From Pseudomonas viciae (GTDB lineage: Bacteria > Pseudomonadota > Gammaproteobacteria > Pseudomonadales > Pseudomonadaceae): a stretch of 64,000 nucleotides of DNA. Positions 16,619 through 24,024 of this stretch are shown here, piece after piece. The notes under the pieces are model-generated. The model searched no databases, was not told the origin of the DNA, and was given only the letters and a program-made list of their open reading frames with translations. Every line of letters begins with the position of its first letter. Position 1 is the first letter of the stretch. The position numbers and the translations under genes are program-made. The stretch spans positions 4,252,001 to 4,316,000 of the forward strand of contig NZ_CP035088.1 of NCBI RefSeq assembly GCF_004786035.1, written 5' to 3'.

Positions 16619-17980
16619 ATGACGACTTCACCTTTTTCAATTCCCGCCAGCGCTCGCCGCATCGATCCAGCCCGGCAACGCGCAGCTGCGCTGAAAGCCG
16701 ACGGCTCCGTCGACGACAACAATCGCGTCGAGATAGGCCCTACACCGCTGGCTTTCGCGGAGTGGGCCCAATTGGGCTTGCAAGCGCCTCATCTACCGAC
16801 CATGCGCCAATACCGACTGCAACGGATCGTCGACCAACTGGTAGCCCGAGACCTGGGCGGCATCCTGCTGTTTGACCCGCTGAATATCCGCTATGCCACC
16901 GACACCACGAACATGCAATTGTGGACGACCCATAACCCCGCGCGAGCCTGTTTCGTCGCGGCCAGCGGCCACGTTGTGCTGTGGGATTTCCATGGTTGTG
17001 ATCACCTCTCCTCCCACTTGCCGCTGGTTACCGAGTTACGCAGCGGCGCGTCGTTCTTTTACTTCGAGACCGGTGAACACACCGATCGCCATGCCAGGCA
17101 TTTCGCAGGCCAAATCGACGAGCTGCTGCGCCAACACGCTGGAGCCAACCGACGCTTGGCGGTAGACCGGATTGAAGTGGCAGGCGTGCGCGCGCTGGAT
17201 GCGCTCGCGGTGGAGATTTGCAGCGGCCAGGAAGTGACCGAGTTTGCGCGGATGATCAAAGGCCCCGATGAAATCAAGGCGATGCGCTGCGCGGTGGCTT
17301 CATGCGAAGCGTCCATCGCCGAAATGCATCGGGCATTACGGGCAGGAGCAACGGAAAACGATGTCTGGGCCGCCCTGCACTCCGGCAACATTCGCCGGGG
17401 CGGTGAGTGGATAGAAACGCGAATACTCAGTTCCGGCCCACGCACCAACCCGTGGTTCCAGGAGTCCGGCCCACGGGTATTGAACGATGGCGACTTGTTG
17501 TCGTTCGACACGGACCTGATCGGCACCTACGGTATGTGCGTGGACATGTCCCGCAGTTGGATCTGTGGGGGGCTGGAGCCAACAGCCGAACAGAAGCGCC
17601 TCTATCGAATCGCCCATGACCATATCATCCATAACACCGAGTTGATCAAGCCAGGCGTACGCTTTACCGAGCTGACCGCCAAGGCACACCGGTTGCCCGA
17701 ACCCTGCCGGGCTCAGCGCTATGGCGTGCTTTACCACGGTGTAGGGCTGTGTGATGAGTACCCCAGCATTCGCTATCCGGAAGACTTGGACTCCTACGGA
17801 TACGAAGGTGAGTTGCAGCCAGGCATGGCCCTTTGTGTCGAGGCGTATGTGGGTGAAGTGGGTGGGCAGGACGGGATCAAATTGGAGAACCAACTGTTGG
17901 TCACGGAAACCGGTTATGAACTGCTCACCCACTACCCTTTCGACGAAAGTTTTCTGCTGGATACGAAGCCCAACTCATGA
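16619..17980 (+). CDS. dddP: DddP-like DMSP lyase (M24 metallopeptidase fold)
   Basis: A 453-residue protein of the creatinase/prolidase (M24) fold that resembles DMSP lyase DddP far more than peptidases. From my memory of DddP, the stretches DDNNRVEIGPTPLAFAEWA (32-50), FDPLNIRYATDTTNMQLW (85-102) and GGEWIETRILSSGPRTNPWF (261-280) are near-diagnostic. The six metal ligands of the di-iron site map to Asp297, Asp299, Asp309, His373, Glu408 and Glu423, and the proposed catalytic pair to Tyr368 and Asp379 (YGVLYHGVGLCDE), a constant offset of two from published DddP numbering. It should convert DMSP to acrylate and dimethyl sulfide in the cytosol. It lies 151 bases downstream of proX with its own aggatagg ribosome site. 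A related betaine-type substrate cannot be excluded. Confidence 0.82.
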   Translation: MTTSPFSIPASARRIDPARQRAAALKADGSVDDNNRVEIGPTPLAFAEWAQLGLQAPHLPTMRQYRLQRIVDQLVARDLGGILLFDPLNIRYATDTTNMQLWTTHNPARACFVAASGHVVLWDFHGCDHLSSHLPLVTELRSGASFFYFETGEHTDRHARHFAGQIDELLRQHAGANRRLAVDRIEVAGVRALDALAVEICSGQEVTEFARMIKGPDEIKAMRCAVASCEASIAEMHRALRAGATENDVWAALHSGNIRRGGEWIETRILSSGPRTNPWFQESGPRVLNDGDLLSFDTDLIGTYGMCVDMSRSWICGGLEPTAEQKRLYRIAHDHIIHNTELIKPGVRFTELTAKAHRLPEPCRAQRYGVLYHGVGLCDEYPSIRYPEDLDSYGYEGELQPGMALCVEAYVGEVGGQDGIKLENQLLVTETGYELLTHYPFDESFLLDTKPNS

Positions 17981-18933
17981 GTCAATCGATCGAGGCCCGC
18001 AAAGCATCGAGCATAGGATTCCTCCTGCTTGATAGCTTCTCCCTGACTTGTTTCACGCAATGCCTGGACGTGCTGATGACCGCTAACTTCATCCAGCCTG
18101 GCTCGATAAAAGTCCATACATTCAGTCGCAACGATTGCGAAGTCATCAGCGACCTGGCAATACCCATCAGACCCGATACGCCGCTGACCGATATCAGGAT
18201 CGCGGCACTGGACCTGATGGTTGTCTGCGGCGGGCTACGCACGCCCAGAGCAGTCCCTGAAGGGCTGATAAAGCTTCTGAACAAACTCGCAAGCATGCCC
18301 ATTGCGCTCGGTGGGTTGTGGAATGGTGCCTGGTACCTGGGCAAAGCCGGACTGCTCGATGGCTACCGATGCGCCATTCATGCAGAACAACGAATCGCCC
18401 TATCGGAATTTTCACCCAACACGACTGTAACCCTCGACACCGTGGTATTTGATCGTGACCGACTCACAGCGTCCAACCCCGCTGGCGCCTTTCAAATCAT
18501 GATGAAATGGCTTTACGCGGCCCTCGACCATAAAGTCGCAGACGCCGTGTTTGATCTATTGGATTATGACCAGTCTCGGCTCCGGACCTCGGCCAAGGTC
18601 CAAGGTCGTAACGTGAGTGCACCGCTGCAAGAAATAATCAAGCTGATGGAGTACAACCTTGAAGAGCCGTTAGGCCTGGATTTGCTCGCAGAATGCGTTC
18701 GACTTTCCAAGCGCCAGATCCAACGCCTGTTTCGAGAGCAAATCAACACATCCCCTCAGCGCTACTATCTGGAGCTGCGACTTAGAGAAGCGCGTCGCCT
18801 GATACAAAATTCCAAACTGTCAGTCACTGATGTCGCCATTGCCTGCGGTTTCGTCTCGACCCCTCATTTCAGCAAATGCTATAGCACCTTCTTCAACTGC
18901 CCCCCGTCGAAAGAAAATCGCTACGAGATATAG
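17977..18933 (+). CDS. GlxA-type AraC-family transcriptional regulator
   Basis: A 318-residue regulator with a DJ-1/PfpI-like N-terminal domain (SSIGFLLLDSFSLTCFTQCL at about 10-30, LGGLWNGAWYLGKAGLLDG at about 110) and a C-terminal AraC DNA-binding domain (LSKRQIQRLFREQ, ACGFVSTPHFSKCY). The start codon overlaps the stop of the DddP-like gene by four bases (ATGA), so the two are translationally coupled and the regulator very likely controls that operon. The last residues are shorter than usual: the typical CPS-xxR-xxR tail ends in PPSKENRYEI. It is the same class as GbdR/CdhR, which respond to betaines or carnitine. Confidence 0.88.
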   Translation: MSQSIEARKASSIGFLLLDSFSLTCFTQCLDVLMTANFIQPGSIKVHTFSRNDCEVISDLAIPIRPDTPLTDIRIAALDLMVVCGGLRTPRAVPEGLIKLLNKLASMPIALGGLWNGAWYLGKAGLLDGYRCAIHAEQRIALSEFSPNTTVTLDTVVFDRDRLTASNPAGAFQIMMKWLYAALDHKVADAVFDLLDYDQSRLRTSAKVQGRNVSAPLQEIIKLMEYNLEEPLGLDLLAECVRLSKRQIQRLFREQINTSPQRYYLELRLREARRLIQNSKLSVTDVAIACGFVSTPHFSKCYSTFFNCPPSKENRYEI

Positions 18934-19189
18934 CATTGGCCGACAGATTATTCGGCTGTGCCGACGGACGTTCGTATGACTACGGGCGGCCGCGACCCAG
19001 CCTGCCTGAACGTTGGCAATGAGTGGTGATGAGTGACCAGTCCGCAGCCGCGATCCCTATTGGTCCGGCGTCAACTTATAACGCAGGGTCATGTATTGCT
19101 GTTAATAAATGTTAGTTGTTGCGCCAGCGTTTGCCCCCGTAATCTGCATACGAACCAAAACCGCAACTATTTTAATAACAGGGCACTGT

Positions 19190-20080
19190 ATGAACTTTGA
19201 TGGCGTGTGGACTCCCGTTGTAACTCCCTTTAATACTTCGGGCGCCGTGGACTTCAGGTCGCTGGAAAACATCATTGACTCACTTATCGAACACGGTGTG
19301 CATGGCCTGATCGTCGGTGGTACGACGGGCGAATACTATGCCTTGTCCCATGATGAGCGGCTGGCGCTGTTCGACTTCATCGCCGACTACGCCAAATCGC
19401 GTATTCCCTTGATGGCGGGCATCAATGCCACCACCACCCAGGAAAGCCTCACGCTGGGCCTGCATGCAAAAAAAGTGGGCTTCAATGCCATTCTTCTTGC
19501 CGCTCCCTACTACTGCCAACCGACCCAACAAGAACTGCTGGTCCATGCCTTGAGCGTCGATGACGCGCTCGACATGCCCATCATGCTCTACAACTTTCCG
19601 GCCCGTACCGGGACCGAAATGTCCTGGGAATTCATCAACGGGCTCAAGGGCCGTCCCAACTTCCAGGCGATCAAGGAAAGCACCGGCTCAATTGAACGCA
19701 TGCACGGCCTGCTCAACGAACACACCGATCAGTTGCAAGTGAGCTGCGGCATGGACGACCAGGTGCTGGAATTTTTCACCTGGGGCGCCCGCAGCTGGGT
19801 CGCTGGCGCATCCAACTTCCTTGCGCCAGAACATGTCGCACTGTATCAGGCGTGTGTCGTGGCAAAGGACATGATCAAAGGTCGTGAACTGGCGACCCGT
19901 TTGTTGCCGATGCTCAACCTGCTCGAACAAGGCGGCAAGTTCTGCCAGTACATCAAACACGGCTGCGAATTGGCCGGCCAGCCGGTGGGTGTGACCCGTC
20001 TGCCTTTGCAACCGCTCAGCGACGCAGAGAAAAGCGCATTCAAGACTGTCTATGAACAGCTGACGGCTCATCGCGCCTGA
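19190..20080 (+). CDS. DapA/dihydrodipicolinate synthase-family enzyme
   Basis: A 296-residue TIM-barrel lyase with the classical set: Thr45, Thr46, Gly47, Glu48 (GGTTGEYYAL), Tyr134 (MLYNFPA) and Schiff-base Lys162 (AIKESTG). The ATG at 19190 is preferred; the 27-codon upstream extension to 19109 is unlike the family and a cagggc site precedes the chosen ATG. It is followed after 23 bases by an FAD oxidase, forming a second oxidase/DapA module that mirrors the one at 6432-8669 but on the opposite strand. A catabolic role on a pyrroline or keto acid is more likely than lysine synthesis, given the context. Confidence 0.85.
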   Translation: MNFDGVWTPVVTPFNTSGAVDFRSLENIIDSLIEHGVHGLIVGGTTGEYYALSHDERLALFDFIADYAKSRIPLMAGINATTTQESLTLGLHAKKVGFNAILLAAPYYCQPTQQELLVHALSVDDALDMPIMLYNFPARTGTEMSWEFINGLKGRPNFQAIKESTGSIERMHGLLNEHTDQLQVSCGMDDQVLEFFTWGARSWVAGASNFLAPEHVALYQACVVAKDMIKGRELATRLLPMLNLLEQGGKFCQYIKHGCELAGQPVGVTRLPLQPLSDAEKSAFKTVYEQLTAHRA

Positions 20081-20103
20081 CACATACGGCGGAGGCGCTT
20101 GCC

Positions 20104-21432
20104 ATGCAGCTTCAGTGTAATTTCCTACCTCAAAACGATGGCCAACCCGGTTGGTACGAAACGCTGCCACCACCGGCACCCAGCACCCCGCTCAAAGGCG
20201 CCGTCAGGGCCGACTGGGCGGTTCTCGGCGCCGGCCTGGCGGGGTTGGCTGCCGCCCGGAGACTGGCCGAACTTTTACCCGAGGCGTCGATTGCATTGAT
20301 CGACGCCAAGCGGGTAGGTTTCGGTGCGGCCGGACGCAACTCCGGCTTCATGGTGGACTTGCCCCATGACCTGACGTCCCACAGCTACACCTCCGACCGT
20401 ACCGCCGACCAGCGCATCATTCGGTTGAGTCGTGGCGGCATCGATTTCATGCGCCAGATCGTCCAGCGCGAAGGCATCGAGTGCGATTGGCGCGAGCAGG
20501 GCAAGTTGCATGGCGCCGTCAACCCACAAGGCATCGCCGCGCTTGAGTCCTTTGCCAAAGGGCTGAGCGGATTGGGGGAACCCTACACGACGCTGGATGC
20601 CGCGCGGATGAAAGCGATCACCGGTACCGACTTCTACAAATCGGGGCTGCATGCCCCCGGTTGCGTACTCGTTCAACCCGCCGCGTTGTGCCGGGGGCTG
20701 GCGCAATCGTTGCCAGCGAACGTCACGTTGTATGAAGACAGCCCGGTATTGAACATTGAACTTGGCAAACCTCATGAGCTGACTACCGCCCAAGGCGTGC
20801 TTTCGGCGCCGCGCATGGTGATGGCCAACAATGCCTACGCGGCACCGTTCGGTCAGCTTGGACTCAAGGGTCGGTTACTGCCCGTCTACACGTACGCCAG
20901 CCTGACCCGAGAGTTGACTGCCCAGGAGCAGGCCCGCCTGGGTGGCGAGCAAAGCTGGGGGCTCATTCCCGCCGACCCGCTGGGCACCACCGTGCGCAGG
21001 CTCGCCAATGGCCGGATTTGCATTCGCAACTCCTTCACCTACAACCCGCGCCTGACAGCGAGTCCCCGTACGCTTGAGCGTGTACGCCGCGCTCACCGCC
21101 ACTCCTTCGAGGCACGCTTTCCAATGTTGTCAGGCGTGCCGTTCGAATACACCTGGGGCGGCGCGCTGTGCATTTCGCGCAACTCCGGCTCTGTCTTTGG
21201 CGAGATCGCGCCGGACGTGTTCAGCGCCGTGTGCTGCAACGGCTTGGGCCTGACCCGCAGCACCGTGGCGGGCAAACTGATCGCCGAATACGCCGTGGGG
21301 ATGGGCAGTGAACTGCTGGACATCATGCTCGATCAACCTGACCCCTGCTGGAATCCCCCGGAACCGTTCCTGGGCTTAGGGCTGCGTTCTTCCATTGCTT
21401 GGAAGGAGTGGCAGGCAGGCGCGGAACTCTGA
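20104..21432 (+). CDS. FAD-dependent amine/amino-acid oxidoreductase (DAO family), second copy
   Basis: A 442-residue flavoprotein homologous along its length to the one at 6432: FAD motif at residues 42-47 (GAGLAG), GRNSGFMVDLPHD, YTYASL, LGTTVRR and a C-terminal CCNGLGLTRST. Identity looks moderate, so this is an old paralogue or separate acquisition, not a recent duplication. An N-terminal extension with a WYETLPP motif resembles the PuuB/gamma-glutamylputrescine oxidase branch. It is paired with the DapA-family gene directly upstream. It probably oxidises an N-alkyl or cyclic amino acid released from the imported osmolyte; this assignment rests on context. Confidence 0.85.
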   Translation: MQLQCNFLPQNDGQPGWYETLPPPAPSTPLKGAVRADWAVLGAGLAGLAAARRLAELLPEASIALIDAKRVGFGAAGRNSGFMVDLPHDLTSHSYTSDRTADQRIIRLSRGGIDFMRQIVQREGIECDWREQGKLHGAVNPQGIAALESFAKGLSGLGEPYTTLDAARMKAITGTDFYKSGLHAPGCVLVQPAALCRGLAQSLPANVTLYEDSPVLNIELGKPHELTTAQGVLSAPRMVMANNAYAAPFGQLGLKGRLLPVYTYASLTRELTAQEQARLGGEQSWGLIPADPLGTTVRRLANGRICIRNSFTYNPRLTASPRTLERVRRAHRHSFEARFPMLSGVPFEYTWGGALCISRNSGSVFGEIAPDVFSAVCCNGLGLTRSTVAGKLIAEYAVGMGSELLDIMLDQPDPCWNPPEPFLGLGLRSSIAWKEWQAGAEL

Positions 21433-21470
21433 AGAACCCATCTCTCAGATCTCAAGAGGAGCGCAGCACC

Positions 21471-21611
21471 GTGTCCACTTCCCAGGGCCCTGCACCACGA
21501 TCCGCCGGATTCCTTTTGTTGGATGGCTTTGGTTGCAGCTTTGGTTCATCTGCGGAGTATTTCGGTGTGATACCTCGTGATGAACGCACTTCGTCGAATG
21601 ACTATGGGTAA
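21471..21611 (+). pseudogene. Truncated N-terminus of a GlxA-type AraC regulator
   Basis: Starting at a GTG at 21471 the frame reads VSTSQGPAPRSAGFLLLDGF and continues about 25 residues to a stop at 21609-21611. The RSAGFLLLDGF stretch matches the N-terminal beta-strand of GlxA-type regulators (compare SIGFLLLDSF in the gene at 17977). Nothing of the remaining 270 residues follows; a strong terminator hairpin begins 19 bases later. It is best read as the stump of a deleted regulator that once followed the FAD oxidase gene, as the intact one follows the DddP-like gene. Confidence 0.6.
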
Positions 21612-21629
21612 CTCCAACGCTTCCCGGGA

Positions 21630-21659
21630 CGGTCACCGTCTCCACGCAGACGGTGACCG
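21630..21659. terminator. Strong intrinsic terminator hairpin
   Basis: A perfect 12-base-pair stem (cggtcaccgtct/agacggtgaccg) with a 6-base loop, followed on the plus strand by a short T-run (gatttt). It separates the plus-strand FAD-oxidase unit from the converging minus-strand oxygenase gene and may serve both. Confidence 0.75.
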
Positions 21660-21710
21660 GATTTTGATGGGGCCCGAATGCATCGAGCCTTCATCCACCA
21701 AGGGTTGGCC

Positions 21711-22700
21711 TTAGACGGCTTCGACAGCCTGCAAGTGGGCGTAGCTGGCGACAAAGCGACTGTATTTGTGTTGGCCACAGGTGTAAGGCGCGTATTTGGC
21801 AGGGTTACTGAGGCTGATGCACGTTGGCACAGTCTCGACAGTCGCGTCGAAGTCCAAGTCGATGAAGAATGGAATGGAGTACCGTTCGACACCGCTGGTA
21901 TTGATGACGCGGTGCATAGTCGACGTGTAGCGGTCATTCGTCAGGGTTTGCACCAGATCACCGATGTTGACGATGAACGTATCTTCCACCGGTGGGGCGC
22001 TTACCCAGTCACCCGCACGATTGCGCACTTGCAAGCCACCGACCTTGTCTTGGAAAAGGATCGTCAGAAAGCCATAGTCCGTATGCGCTCCGATCCCGAT
22101 TTCCTTTTGTGAAATTTCGCCACTCTGCGGGGGATAGTGCAGCAAGCGCTGGATGGTGATCGGTTTGCGTTGCAGTTTTTCAAAGTAGTCCGCTGGCAGA
22201 TCGAGGCTCAGTGCAATGGCGCTGATGAGCTTGCGCGCCAGGTCAAGCATTGCACGATGGTAGGCGTCACAGACATCCGAAAAATCCGTGAGCTCAACCG
22301 GCATCAGGTTTGCCCCGAAGAAAGGAGACACTTCGTCATAGTGGACGCCATAGTCGAAGCACTCCTTGAAATCGCGGGTATTTTCCGGATCGACGTTTTC
22401 CGCGTACATGGGTATGTAGCCGCGAAGCGTGGGACCTGAATTAACCACGTTCAGCTTATTCTTCTTATCAAAAGGCATGGCAAAGAAGCCTTTCGTCTGG
22501 GCATACATCGCGTCGATCAAGGCGCGCGGAACTCCATGGTTTTTAATATAGAAAAAACCAACTTTCTCGCAAGTTTCTCCCATCTGGCGCGCAACTTCTC
22601 GCGGGTCGCTCCCATCGAGTAACGGTGCGACATCAATGAAGGGAATTTCTTCGAATGTCGTCTGCTTGCTTGTAAGCCTGGTATCGGTCATCTGAACCAT
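21711..22700 (-). CDS. Isopenicillin N synthase-family 2-oxoglutarate/Fe(II) oxygenase
   Basis: A 329-residue jelly-roll oxygenase. An N-terminal DIOX_N domain (IPFIDVAPLLDG ... GFFYIKNHGVP) precedes the catalytic core with iron ligands His206, Asp208 (GAHTDYGFLT) and His263 (TMHRV), and the co-substrate Arg273/Ser275 (RYS). Family members hydroxylate or desaturate small metabolites using 2-oxoglutarate and O2. The ATG at 22700 is favoured by a GAGG box nine bases upstream. It is the last gene of a minus-strand group after a betaine-binding protein, a DMSP-lyase-like cupin and a PutA-type DNA-binding protein, though a 288-base gap may give it its own promoter. The substrate is unknown. Confidence 0.85.
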   Translation of the reverse strand: MVQMTDTRLTSKQTTFEEIPFIDVAPLLDGSDPREVARQMGETCEKVGFFYIKNHGVPRALIDAMYAQTKGFFAMPFDKKNKLNVVNSGPTLRGYIPMYAENVDPENTRDFKECFDYGVHYDEVSPFFGANLMPVELTDFSDVCDAYHRAMLDLARKLISAIALSLDLPADYFEKLQRKPITIQRLLHYPPQSGEISQKEIGIGAHTDYGFLTILFQDKVGGLQVRNRAGDWVSAPPVEDTFIVNIGDLVQTLTNDRYTSTMHRVINTSGVERYSIPFFIDLDFDATVETVPTCISLSNPAKYAPYTCGQHKYSRFVASYAHLQAVEAV

Positions 22701-22792
22701 CGGTCGATCCTCAACGAAAGCGCCGTGCTTTAATTATCCTGAAGTGAGTTGTAGCTCCTGGGACCAAGCATCTTCACCTTGACCTTGTAAGC

Positions 22793-22816
22793 TGAACTCA
22801 TTGTTCAGAACTGAAC
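22793..22816. promoter_or_regulatory. Clustered TGAAC/GTTCA half-sites (candidate operator)
   Basis: tgaac at 22793, gttca at 22803 and the perfect 14-base palindrome gttcag-aa-ctgaac at 22803-22816 form three half-sites about 95-115 bases upstream of the oxygenase start at 22700. This is a plausible regulator-binding site in an otherwise AT-rich stretch. Confidence 0.4.
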
Positions 22817-22988
22817 GGGCACGAACAAACCATTTTTCATTCAATACTCATGAGAAAAAATCAAGTATGAGAATACGACCGCGCCTATATCTTTCGATGT
22901 CATACAGGCATAGCCTTTCATGGTTTGCTTAGATCAAATTTCGTCAATTATCATTCGGTCTGGCAGGTCCGGGCAGGCCATTCCGCCA

Positions 22989-23237
22989 TCAAGTCAAGCC
23001 ATCGCTACTGCAAATTTTGCAAAGCCGTCGTGCGATGCTGTGACGCCTCGTATCTTTTTCCAAAAGTTCGACCGCTATAAGCTCTTCGATGCCAGCACCG
23101 GCTTCAACCTTTTCAATAAAATTCAGAATTGCATTTTTCATGAACCAATGAGAGGTGCGATCCAACCTGGCCGACGCTGACTTCAGCCTGGCCCGCGTTT
23201 CTTCATCCAACTTGATGCCCTGCGTGGTCACCGCCAT
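22989..23237 (-). CDS. PutA-type ribbon-helix-helix DNA-binding protein (short or truncated)
   Basis: An 82-residue protein. Residues 1-50 match the N-terminal RHH operator-binding domain of proline-utilisation flavoprotein PutA (TTQGIKLDEETRARLKSA, then RTSHWFMKNAI), including the PutA-like TSHW turn. The catalytic domains of PutA (over 1,000 residues) are missing and the tail after about residue 62 has no match. An agaggatgaaat ribosome site precedes the ATG, so it is probably translated. It could be a stand-alone repressor derived from PutA or a dead stump; similarity fades around the tail, where a +1 frame also stays open briefly. Its place beside osmolyte genes suggests a link to proline-type metabolism. 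Confidence 0.65.
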   Translation of the reverse strand: MAVTTQGIKLDEETRARLKSASARLDRTSHWFMKNAILNFIEKVEAGAGIEELIAVELLEKDTRRHSIARRLCKICSSDGLT

Positions 23238-23289
23238 ATTTCATCCTCTCAATCGCTACCCGAATTCATTCACTTTTTATAACGAGGCA

Positions 23290-23973
23290 TTAATGCATCA
23301 AGCCCCACAGTGCCAAAAGTGGAACACCCATCGACTTCATTGCATGGACACAGGATGGGGGATTGAAGACTAAACCTCCTGGTCCAGGATTCCACCAGCC
23401 CACGTCCTCCCGGTACCAGTCACCCGGTGACAGCACGAGATAGAACTCGGCAGGCGGGTGTTGGTGATAGGGGTAACAAGTCTCAGGCATCATGAGCGCC
23501 AACCCCAAGGTCAAGGTGGAACATTCAAATAGCCCTCCAGGCCCTGCGATCATCCCGTGGCGATGTCGCTCCACGAAAGCACTGTCTTGGCCAGCCTTGG
23601 CTTGACGGTTTATCCAGGTGACATGGGGCAAGAGCGTGCCTAGCGCATCCAGTATCGACACCAGAGACTCATTAGCCCTAGGTGCAGCATCAAGCGCCTC
23701 GGATAAATGGCGCTCCAGAAAACCTGGTAACGCATTTGAAATTTCCGCAGTCTCCCTGATACTCCATTGGGCCGTATTTAGAGACACGGTATGTGCTTGC
23801 GCCTTATCGCAACCACTGCCCGACAGGACGTTCTGAAGCGAACGCCTGAGCAAGTCGCCGTTGCTGATGATGTCCCGATCCCACGATGGCTCTTCAGTGC
23901 TGTTTATCATCGTCTTCAGTCCCATTTCCCGAGCAATGTGTCGAACTCGTTCGATGTATCCGCTGCCCTTCAC
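23290..23973 (-). CDS. Cupin DMSP lyase-family protein (DddL/DddQ/DddW/DddK type)
   Basis: A 227-residue protein whose C-terminal half is a cupin with the exact DMSP-lyase metal signature: His170, His172, Glu176, Tyr178 (YHQHPPAEFYLVLS) and His210 (SCVHAM). The spacing (0, 2, 6, 8, 40) equals that reported for DddK and DddW. The tyrosine is the proposed catalytic base. The closing PLLALWGL stretch is also family-like. Such enzymes split DMSP into acrylate and dimethyl sulfide. The longest start is a GTG at 23973; ATGs at 23925 and 23910 are alternatives and the ribosome site does not settle the choice. It lies 51 bases downstream of a betaine-type binding protein, which would supply its substrate. 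Activity on another sulfonium or betaine compound is possible. Confidence 0.8.
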   Translation of the reverse strand: MKGSGYIERVRHIAREMGLKTMINSTEEPSWDRDIISNGDLLRRSLQNVLSGSGCDKAQAHTVSLNTAQWSIRETAEISNALPGFLERHLSEALDAAPRANESLVSILDALGTLLPHVTWINRQAKAGQDSAFVERHRHGMIAGPGGLFECSTLTLGLALMMPETCYPYHQHPPAEFYLVLSPGDWYREDVGWWNPGPGGLVFNPPSCVHAMKSMGVPLLALWGLMH

Positions 23974-24024
23974 GTTCGGTCAAGGTCAGCGAATTGCAAC
24001 GCAACTATCGGACAGCAACCGCCA

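Noticed and set aside
16619..17980. Creatinase or Xaa-Pro dipeptidase
   Set aside because: Same fold, but the DddP-specific N-terminus, the Tyr and Asp around HGVGLCDE and the betaine-transporter context favour a DMSP lyase.
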